Shown here in pieces: positions 5,095 through 10,947 of a stretch of 10,947 bases of DNA. The notes below the pieces were generated by a model, which saw only the letters and a program-made list of their open reading frames with translations, was not told where the DNA came from and did not search any database. The translations under genes and the position numbers were made by a program. Position 1 is the stretch's first letter; each line of letters starts with the position of its first letter. This DNA comes from Dichotomicrobium sp046543175 (GTDB lineage: Bacteria > Pseudomonadota > Alphaproteobacteria > Rhizobiales > Rhodomicrobiaceae), in assembly GCA_046543175.1 (NCBI GenBank), contig JBKGZY010000082.1, forward strand, positions 1 through 10,947, given 5' to 3'.

Positions 5095-7526
5095 TGAATG
5101 CCGAAGACCATCCCACAGAACCGCTGAGCGCGGATCGGCTTTACCGGCACGCCGATCTCTCGGAACTCGATTTCGTCACGACCGACGACCTGGAGCCGAT
5201 CGAGGGGATGGTGGGCCAGTCGCGCGCGCTCGACGCGATTCACCTCGGTACGCAGGTCGAGAAGGACGGCTTCAACCTTTTCGTCATCGGGCCGCATGGC
5301 GCGCGGATGCAATCCGCGGTCAAGGAACTGCTGGCCAACGGGGCGGGCGAGCGACAGACGCGCGCCTCGCCGTCCGACTGGGTTTACGTCAACAACTTCG
5401 AGGACAGCGATCGTCCCGTGGCGATCGAACTGCCGGCCCGGCGTGCCCGGCAATTCCAGCACGTGATGGACAAGCTTGTCGACGATCTCCAGAGCACCCT
5501 TCCGGCGGTCTTCCAGAGCGAGGAATACCAGGCCCGCAGGGGCACGATCGACGAAACCTTTCAGAAGACACAAGGCGATGCCTTCGCGGATCTGCGCAAG
5601 AAGGCAGCGGAAAAGAACATCGTCATTCTGCGCACACCGATGGGCTTCGCGCTCGCGCCAAGCCGCGACGGCGAAGTGGTCCCGCCGGAAGAGTTCAACG
5701 CCTGGCCGGAGGAGAAGCGCCAAGAGGTCAAGGCTATCATCGAGGAACTGGAAAAGGACCTCGAACACATCATTCACCAGGTGCCGCAGTGGGACCGGCA
5801 GCGGCGCGAGGAACTGCGCAAGCTCAACCGGGAAACGGCCGGCTATGCCGTCGATCAGCTCATAGAAGAGGCCAAGGCCGCTTTCAGCGACGTGCCTCGC
5901 GTCATCGAACATATCGATGCGGTGCGAAACGACCTCGTCGAGAATGTCGAGACATTCGTCATGAAAAGCGAGGAGGCCGAAGAAGCGTCCAAATTCGCCC
6001 GGCCGGTCACCCCGTTCGACCGCTACAAGGTGAATGTCCTCGTCGCGCAGGACGACCATGACCAGCAGGTGCCGATTATCGAGGAGCTCCATCCCACCCT
6101 CGGCAATCTGCTGGGACGGATCGAGCACATGCCTGTTCAGGGCACATTGATCACGAATTTCCTGCTGATCAAGGCGGGGGCGCTCCATCACGCCAATGGC
6201 GGCTATCTGCTGCTGGATGCGCGACAGCTTCTCAGCGAGCCGTTCAGCTGGGCCGCGCTCAAGCGAACACTGCGCCGTGGCGAGATCGCGATTGAGGATG
6301 TCGCGCAGTTCGTGGGTCTGACCAGCACCGTTTCGCTCGAACCCGACCCGATCCCGCTCGACGTCAAGGTGATCCTGTTCGCGGACCGGCTGCTCTATTT
6401 CCTGCTGAGCGCGCTTGATCCGGAAATGCGTGAACATTTCAAGGTGCTGGCGGATTTCGAAAACGATGTGGAGCGCACGCCGGAGACCGAGGGGCTGCTC
6501 GCCCGGCTTGTCGCGGCGATGGCAAGGCGGGACGCCCTGCGCCCGCTGGAGCGGGAGGCGGTTGCGCTGGTTCTGGAGCATGCCGCGCGCCTTGCCGGCC
6601 ATGCCGGCAAGCTCTCGCTGCTGGTGGAGGAGTTGCAGGACGTGTTGATTGAAGCCGATGTGCTGGCGGGCCGTGCAGACCGGCAAGCGATCGCCCGTGA
6701 GGATGTCGATCAGGCATTAAAGGCGCGGATCACGCGGGCCGCGCGCCTGCGCGACCGCAGCCAGGAGGCGATCCTCGAAAATGTCGCGCTGATTGATACG
6801 GACGGCGCGGCGACCGGGCAGATAAATGGCTTGAGCGTCACCGAACTCGGCGGCTTCGCCTTCGGGAAGCCCACGCGCATCACATGCCAGGTCCGGCCCG
6901 GCGCGGGCAAAGTGGTCGACATCGAGCGCGAGGTCGAACTGGGCGGCCCGCTGCATTCCAAGGGCGTGCTGATCCTGTCGGGCTACCTCTCGGGGCGCTA
7001 CGCGCTCGACACGCCCATGTCGCTGCTGGCGAGCCTCGTCTTCGAGCAATCCTATGGCGGGGTGGAGGGCGACAGCGCGTCCTCGGCAGAACTCTATACC
7101 CTGTTGTCCGCGCTGGCCGATGTACCGCTGCGCCAGGACCTGGCGGTGACGGGATCGGTGAACCAGTACGGTGAAATCCAGCCCATCGGCGGCGTCAACG
7201 AGAAGATCGAAGGGTTCTTCGATATCTGCCAGGCGCGCGGATTAACCGGCAGGCAGGGCGTGCTGATCCCGCAGTCCAATGGGCAGCACCTGATGCTCCG
7301 CGCCGACGTAATCGAAGCCTGCAAGGCGGGCCAGTTTGCGATCTATCCCGTGAGCACGATAGATCAGGGCATATCGCTCCTGACCGGCATCGAGGCGGGC
7401 GCGCGCCTGCCAGACGGCAGCTATCCCGAGGGCAGCCTGAACCGCAGGGCTGAGGACAGGCTGCGGGCCTTCGCCTCGATCCGGCGCGCGTTCACGAGGC
7501 AGAAGCCGGACGAGCCAACGGCATGA
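5094..7526 (+). CDS. Lon-like (LonB-type) protease with AAA_32-like ATPase region and Lon proteolytic domain
   Basis: This 810-residue protein (ATG at 5094) fits the LonB/YcbZ-like group: an AAA_32-type N-terminal region and a C-terminal Lon peptidase domain (S16). LEPIEGMVGQSRALDAI and a charged helical insert (about 120-290) precede the ATPase core HHANGGYLLLDARQLLSEPF with Asp375. The peptidase domain has GGVEGDSASSAEL with Ser661 and GGVNEKIEGFF with Lys704; the 43-residue spacing equals that in classical Lon. The P-loop position is GPHGARMQS (66-74), lacking the usual GK[ST], so ATP binding may be lost or altered. It should degrade proteins in the cytosol; substrates are unknown. I prefer ATG 5094 to TTG 5055, which lies inside a tandem repeat and has no ribosome-binding site. 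The gene overlaps the next by 4 bp, and FNR-type boxes upstream suggest low-oxygen induction. Confidence 0.88.
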   Translation: MNAEDHPTEPLSADRLYRHADLSELDFVTTDDLEPIEGMVGQSRALDAIHLGTQVEKDGFNLFVIGPHGARMQSAVKELLANGAGERQTRASPSDWVYVNNFEDSDRPVAIELPARRARQFQHVMDKLVDDLQSTLPAVFQSEEYQARRGTIDETFQKTQGDAFADLRKKAAEKNIVILRTPMGFALAPSRDGEVVPPEEFNAWPEEKRQEVKAIIEELEKDLEHIIHQVPQWDRQRREELRKLNRETAGYAVDQLIEEAKAAFSDVPRVIEHIDAVRNDLVENVETFVMKSEEAEEASKFARPVTPFDRYKVNVLVAQDDHDQQVPIIEELHPTLGNLLGRIEHMPVQGTLITNFLLIKAGALHHANGGYLLLDARQLLSEPFSWAALKRTLRRGEIAIEDVAQFVGLTSTVSLEPDPIPLDVKVILFADRLLYFLLSALDPEMREHFKVLADFENDVERTPETEGLLARLVAAMARRDALRPLEREAVALVLEHAARLAGHAGKLSLLVEELQDVLIEADVLAGRADRQAIAREDVDQALKARITRAARLRDRSQEAILENVALIDTDGAATGQINGLSVTELGGFAFGKPTRITCQVRPGAGKVVDIEREVELGGPLHSKGVLILSGYLSGRYALDTPMSLLASLVFEQSYGGVEGDSASSAELYTLLSALADVPLRQDLAVTGSVNQYGEIQPIGGVNEKIEGFFDICQARGLTGRQGVLIPQSNGQHLMLRADVIEACKAGQFAIYPVSTIDQGISLLTGIEAGARLPDGSYPEGSLNRRAEDRLRAFASIRRAFTRQKPDEPTA

Positions 7527-8374
7527 CATACACGGTCCGTACCCACAGTTTCAAGCGGCTGATCCTCGGCCTGTCACCGGGCAGCAGCGCTCCGGCGACC
7601 GGACTGGCCGTCGATCTGGCCGATCTGCTGCAACTCGATCTGCTGGGACTGTTTCTCGACGATCCAAGCCTGCGCCACCTCGCCGGCATCCCGTTCGCGC
7701 GCGAGTTCCGGCCCCTTGGCGGGGGGTGGCGACCGCTCCACGGCGAGCAGATCGCGCACGAGGCGGAACTGGCCGCGCGACATGCCGAACGCGCCTTTAC
7801 CGAGGCCGCGCGACGGCTGGCAACGCGGTTCCAGTTCGAGGTGCGGCGCGATCCCGTGGCCCAGGCCATCACGGCGCTGTCGCAAACCACCGACATCGTG
7901 ATGATCGCGGAGCCGCCAAGCGCCGCCGAGCGGGCAACCCAGCAGTTCTTCTGGCTCACCGAAGCGGCATTCCATTCGCCCGCCGCGGTGCTGCTTGTGC
8001 CCACGCCTATGCGCCGCAATGCCGGGCCGATCGTCGCCATCGCCGCGCGCTCGGATGATCGCAGTATCGAGACGGCGGCCGCGATCGCGGCCGCGGCGGG
8101 CGCGCCGCTTGTGCTGCTGAGGGCCTACGCCCCCGACTCGGGGGCGGCCGAGCCGAGTGCGCTTGCCGCTGCGGAGCTGAGCGTGCAAACGATCGATGTC
8201 GCGGCGGCAGCCCTGTCTGATCCGGCCATTTGCGTGACGGCGCTCGCGCGGTTTGGCGAGCGACTGATCGTGACGAGCAGGCACAGTGAAGCGTGGGCGT
8301 TCGCGCGCGCGCTCGCGGCTGGCCGTCACGCACCCGTTCTTGTCCTTGAGCCGGATGATGCCGCCGGCGTTTGA
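7523..8374 (+). CDS. Tandem universal-stress-protein-like (UspA-fold) protein
   Basis: The 283 residues appear to form two Usp-like halves. The first (about 10-160) begins FKRLILGLSPGS and ends with AAVLLVP. The second (about 165-278) begins GPIVAIAARSDDRSIETAAAIA and ends with APVLVLEPDD. Alternating hydrophobic strands and Ala-rich helices fit the fold, but the usual ATP-binding G-x2-G-x9-G-S/T motif before the last strand is absent from both halves, so it is a divergent, probably non-nucleotide-binding member. Its ATG overlaps the Lon-like stop (ATGA), indicating translational coupling and suggesting a linked role, possibly as a partner or adaptor of the protease (inference). The assignment rests on fold-level pattern, not a signature motif; 'conserved hypothetical' is the cautious alternative. 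Confidence 0.65.
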   Translation: MTYTVRTHSFKRLILGLSPGSSAPATGLAVDLADLLQLDLLGLFLDDPSLRHLAGIPFAREFRPLGGGWRPLHGEQIAHEAELAARHAERAFTEAARRLATRFQFEVRRDPVAQAITALSQTTDIVMIAEPPSAAERATQQFFWLTEAAFHSPAAVLLVPTPMRRNAGPIVAIAARSDDRSIETAAAIAAAAGAPLVLLRAYAPDSGAAEPSALAAAELSVQTIDVAAAALSDPAICVTALARFGERLIVTSRHSEAWAFARALAAGRHAPVLVLEPDDAAGV

Positions 8375-8401
8375 GCAATTGACGGGCTTCAGCCCCTCCT
8401 C

Positions 8402-8530
8402 GAGCGCGTTCAGAGAAATCCGAGTCAGTGAACGCGCTCTAAATTATTGTTTTGTCGCATTTTTGCCGCTTTGCGCCGGCCTTCGGCTTAGGACGCAAAT
8501 CCGGTTCCCACTTTTGCAGAAAATGCTCTA
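8402..8530 (+). repeat. RIME-like palindromic intergenic repeat, copy 2
   Basis: It opens with a hairpin of 11-bp perfect arms (GAGCGCGTTCA 8402-8412, TGAACGCGCTC 8429-8439). The segment shared with copy 1 follows: TTTTGTCGCAT, TTTGCGCCGGCCTTCGGCTT, ATCCGGTTCCCACTTTTGC, and a terminal AAAATGCTCTA. It has the same orientation and nearly the same length as the copy at 111-241. It sits between the convergent ends of the Usp-like gene and ald, where its hairpin may help end transcripts from either side. No other terminator is evident between these genes. Confidence 0.75.
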
Positions 8531-8535
8531 GCTGC

Positions 8536-9657
8536 TCAGCCGCCGATAATGAGATCAGCCAGCGGACGGTAGCTGTCCGTCATGTCCAGCGCTTCAGCCA
8601 CCGAGCGGTTCGTGATTGCGCCGCTGAAGGTGTTGACGCCTTCGGCAAGCCCCGCGTCGTCAGCGGCCGCGGGAAGGCCCTTCTCCGCAATGCGCAGGAT
8701 GTAAGGCAGGGTGGCGCTGGTCAGGGCGCGGGTGGAGGTCATCGGGTAGGCGCCGGGCATGTTCGTGACGCAGTAATGAATGACGTCATGCACCCGGAAC
8801 ACGGAGTCGGAATGCGGGGTCGGGCGACTGGTCTCGACGCATCCGCCCTGATCGATGCTGACATCCACGATGACCGCGCCGGGCTGCATCTGCGAAACCA
8901 TCTCTTCGCTCACGAGATGCGGCGCGCGCGCTCCCGGCAGCAGCACCGCGCCGATGACGGCATCGGCATCCCTCAGATGCGCACGGATATTCTCTTCGTT
9001 CGATACCACGCAGTTGAGATCGGGGCTGATGGCCTCGCGCAGACTCGGGAAACGGTCCTCGTGCCGGCCGAACAGGAAAGTCTGCGCTCCGAGGCCGGTG
9101 GCGTGAGCCGCAGCATGACGCCCGACGACGCCGTCGCCGATCACGACGACCTTGCCATGCGACTCCCCGGCGACCCTCCCGAGGAGCACGCCGCGCCCGC
9201 CGTTTACCCGCGCCAGATAATGGTTTGCGACGCTTATCGACATGCTCCCGGCGACAGCCGACATCGGGGCAAGCAGCGGCAGCCTGCCGTCCGGGCCGCG
9301 CACGGTTTCGTAAGCGAGCGCGGTCACCCTGTTTTCCAGCAGCGCCCGCGTCAGCGCAGGGTCGACGCCGGACAGATGAAAATAGGTGAAAATGATCTGT
9401 CCTTCGGCGAAATGGCGATACTCGCTCTCCTGCGGCTCCTTCACCTTGAGGACCAGTTGGCTCGCCCAGGCTTCGTCGGGTCCGGTGATCTGCGCGCCCG
9501 CGCCGGCATAGTCGTCATCCGAAAAGCCGGAGTTGATACCCGCGCCATGCTCGACGCGCACCCGGTGGCCTGCATCGGCAAGGGCGCGCACGCCGTCCGG
9601 CGTGAGGGCGACGCGGTTCTCGTTGTTCTTGATTTCCCTGATCAGCCCGACCTGCAT
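8536..9657 (-). CDS. ald: Alanine dehydrogenase
   Basis: It catalyses reversible NAD-dependent conversion of L-alanine to pyruvate and ammonium in the cytosol. When oxygen is short the reverse direction can regenerate NAD+ and store nitrogen as alanine. The 373 residues match the family. The N-terminus REIKNNENRVALTPDGV holds Arg15, and KVKEPQ gives Lys73 and TYFHLS His94, the substrate-binding Lys and catalytic His numbered 75 and 96 in the better-known enzymes. The NAD-binding Rossmann segment is VVVIGDGVVGRHAA, with Asp in place of the middle Gly of GGGVVG. VIVDVSIDQGG contains the conserved catalytic Asp. The ATG has AAAGG at 8-nt spacing. It is last of a leftward group, 66 bp after the small membrane protein gene. 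It could be confused with the transhydrogenase alpha subunit, but the length and the SIDQGG motif favour Ald. Confidence 0.95.
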   Translation of the reverse strand: MQVGLIREIKNNENRVALTPDGVRALADAGHRVRVEHGAGINSGFSDDDYAGAGAQITGPDEAWASQLVLKVKEPQESEYRHFAEGQIIFTYFHLSGVDPALTRALLENRVTALAYETVRGPDGRLPLLAPMSAVAGSMSISVANHYLARVNGGRGVLLGRVAGESHGKVVVIGDGVVGRHAAAHATGLGAQTFLFGRHEDRFPSLREAISPDLNCVVSNEENIRAHLRDADAVIGAVLLPGARAPHLVSEEMVSQMQPGAVIVDVSIDQGGCVETSRPTPHSDSVFRVHDVIHYCVTNMPGAYPMTSTRALTSATLPYILRIAEKGLPAAADDAGLAEGVNTFSGAITNRSVAEALDMTDSYRPLADLIIGG

Positions 9658-9723
9658 GCGCAGCGCCTTTCATCTGCCGTAACGGCCTTCCGCGCCGGGC
9701 GGGGAGGCGGCCCGACGGACCGC

Positions 9724-9927
9724 TCAATCCTGACTGCTCAGCGTGAGATACATCAGGACGAGATAGACAACGGGAATGACAAAGAGCACGCCAAACTCGA
9801 CGAACAAGGGCGCCGGACAGTCAGTTGCAGCCATCCGGTAACCGACGAATATCACGGCGGCGATGACGATTGCCAAACCGATATACCACGGCGTCAGGCG
9901 ATTTCTCTTCGGGGTTTGCTCATTCAT
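9724..9927 (-). CDS. Small two-helix membrane protein, unknown function
   Basis: The 67-residue protein starts MNEQTPKRNRLTPWYIG, continues with a hydrophobic helix (about 15-32), a short loop with DCPAPLF, and a second helix (about 41-62), then ends LTLSSQD. The start at 9927 is set by AGGAG at 8-nt spacing; an earlier in-frame start at 10005 would add 26 residues that do not look coding. Basic residues before helix 1 suggest the N-terminus is cytoplasmic, with both ends inside. It lies 86 bp after the DsbD-like gene and 66 bp before ald, on the same strand. I recognise no family. Confidence 0.75.
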   Translation of the reverse strand: MNEQTPKRNRLTPWYIGLAIVIAAVIFVGYRMAATDCPAPLFVEFGVLFVIPVVYLVLMYLTLSSQD

Positions 9928-10013
9928 GGTCGCGTGCTCCTGTATGTTCTTGGTTGTTCTCTTGCCGGCCATCCTGAGGCCTGACGGGCGGGGCGGGATC
10001 CACAAGCCGTACC

Positions 10014-10814
10014 TTACTTGTGTTCGGTCCCTCGCGGCGGCCGATCCAGCGTCTTGATGACGAGCGTCAGAATGAGCGCCGTGACGAGCAAGCCCAGCGG
10101 CGCAACGATCAAAGTAATCCCCATTCCCGTCATCAGCAGCCCGGAGAGAAGCTTCAGCGTCCGGCCTTCATTTTCCGTCAGCTTGCGTGATCCAAGGGTA
10201 ATCACAAACGCAACCACGACGACAAGCAGTGGTATCACGTAAACGAAATTGTAAAGCGCCAAGTATGTATAGCGCGCCGTGTGGGGCAGGTCATGAAGGG
10301 TCAGCAGCCGCGTGTAAACAAGCGGAAAACCACTGGTGCATAGCAGCTTGTAACTGTTCGCTGCGATGGCCAGCGCGCCCGTGCCAAGCAACAGCGCCGC
10401 GATGCTCTGAACCGAGATCAGGCGGCGCATGCGCTCGAACAGCCCCGGCTTGGCGGAGGCGGGGATCGACAGGCTTGGCCCCCGGCCCAGAGCGAGATAA
10501 TCCTTGATCCCGAGAACACCGATCGTCAGCGCGACGAGGCCGGCAACGATCGTCACCCAGACGACGTTCTCCACGAGCATGAAGAGGTTTAGCCACGCCG
10601 CCATGAAGACGAAATACATCAGTCCGGAAATCAGAACGAAAACACCGCCGACAATGGCGATGCGCGCCCGGCTTTTCGCGTGAACCATCAGGCTCAGGAG
10701 CGACAGCAGCACGAAGAAGGCGCACGGGTTGAAAGCGTCCAGCCCCGCCAGCGTGATCGTCAGCACAGGCAATGACAGGCGCTCGAGATCGAGATCCCCG
10801 ACCCGCTCGCGCAT
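10014..10814 (-). CDS. DsbD/CcdA-like polytopic membrane protein, N-terminus replaced by transposase sequence
   Basis: The protein has about six membrane helices. Helix 1 carries LAGLDAFNPCAFFVLLSLLS, and helix 4 leads into SYKLLCTSGFPLVYTRLL. A Cys near the start of each half fits the paired cysteines of DsbD/CcdA thiol-disulfide transporters, which pass electrons across the inner membrane to extracytoplasmic redoxins. As I recall the family, relatives carry a thioredoxin- or glutaredoxin-like region before the segment ERLSLPVLT. Here that place is taken, in the same frame, by IS5-family transposase sequence (10797-10947). The frame stays open to the right edge, so the true start is unknown; the ATG at 10814 is a practical choice without a good Shine-Dalgarno sequence. 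Expression may come from the transposase reading frame. The membrane part looks intact. Cargo and partners are unknown. Confidence 0.7.
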   Translation of the reverse strand: MRERVGDLDLERLSLPVLTITLAGLDAFNPCAFFVLLSLLSLMVHAKSRARIAIVGGVFVLISGLMYFVFMAAWLNLFMLVENVVWVTIVAGLVALTIGVLGIKDYLALGRGPSLSIPASAKPGLFERMRRLISVQSIAALLLGTGALAIAANSYKLLCTSGFPLVYTRLLTLHDLPHTARYTYLALYNFVYVIPLLVVVVAFVITLGSRKLTENEGRTLKLLSGLLMTGMGITLIVAPLGLLVTALILTLVIKTLDRPPRGTEHK

Positions 10815-10947
10815 GACGAGGTGGTGGTTGATGGTCTTGAACAGGCCGGCGCGGCGAAAGCGCAAAAACCAGCCATAGACCGTCGTCATCGGTGGAAAAT
10901 CCTTGGGCAGCATGCGCCAGGCGCAGCCGGCCCGCAGCACATAGAAG
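10797..10947 (-). mobile_element. IS5-family transposase fragment (N-terminal part), cut by window edge
   Basis: The minus strand encodes FYVLRAGCAWRMLPKDF, PPMTTVYGWFLRFRRAGLF and KTINHHLVMRERVG, the conserved N-terminal domain (DUF4096 type) of IS5-group transposases, whose usual form includes AGCPWRMLPKDFPPWQTVYGWF. The similarity stops at about 10797, where it continues in frame into the membrane protein. The remaining transposase, with its DDE residues, is absent. The start and inverted repeat would lie beyond the right edge. This is an IS remnant left by deletion or recombination, not an intact element. Confidence 0.85.

Noticed and set aside
4950..6686. Long minus-strand ORF (578 codons) opposite the Lon-like gene
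   Set aside because: It is a mirror of the high-GC Lon-like coding sequence, has no recognisable domain, and runs across the promoter region. The plus-strand protein has clear family motifs.
8384..8395. GGGC-TTCA-GCCC mini-hairpin after the Usp-like gene as a terminator
   Set aside because: The stem is only 4 bp and no T-tract follows.
8452..9984. Plus-strand ORF of 510 codons opposite ald and the small membrane protein
   Set aside because: The translation is rich in Arg/His/Asp with no family pattern, and the opposite strand encodes a textbook alanine dehydrogenase.
1..10947. CRISPR arrays, tRNA or rRNA genes
   Set aside because: No regularly spaced repeats, cloverleaf-like segments or conserved rRNA stretches were seen in a by-eye scan.

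Overview
The window is GC-rich DNA from a proteobacterium, most likely an alphaproteobacterium of the Sphingomonadales type. The clues are the overall base composition, FNR/FixK-type operators, and two copies of a RIME-like palindromic repeat of the kind found between genes in that class. This placement is inference, because the window holds no rRNA or other taxonomic marker.

Layout. Positions 1-296 hold no confident gene; they carry one copy of the palindromic repeat and an inverted repeat just past ppsA. A leftward block follows: otsA (trehalose-6-phosphate synthase), then a small membrane-anchored gene broken by two in-frame stops, then ppsA (phosphoenolpyruvate synthase). A 488-bp divergent intergenic region (4606-5093) carries a perfect FNR box, a 32-codon ORF with a strong Shine-Dalgarno sequence, a second FNR/FixK-like palindrome, a tandem 10-bp repeat and a four-codon leader ORF. 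Rightward from it run a Lon-type protease with a degenerate P-loop and an overlapping tandem Usp-like protein. A second copy of the repeat, in the same orientation as the first, lies after them. The right end is a leftward group: a DsbD/CcdA-like membrane protein whose N-terminus is joined in frame to a fragment of an IS5-family transposase, a 67-residue membrane protein, and ald (alanine dehydrogenase).

How the genes may work together. PEP synthase, trehalose synthesis, a Lon-like protease with a Usp-like partner, and alanine dehydrogenase fit a programme for survival under low oxygen or starvation. The FNR-type sites in the central regulatory region support oxygen control of at least the rightward genes. 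The most distinctive points are the two stacked FNR-type promoters with the small ORF between them, the Lon-like protein with an intact Ser/Lys dyad but no P-loop lysine, the twice-interrupted small gene, and the IS5/membrane-protein chimera.
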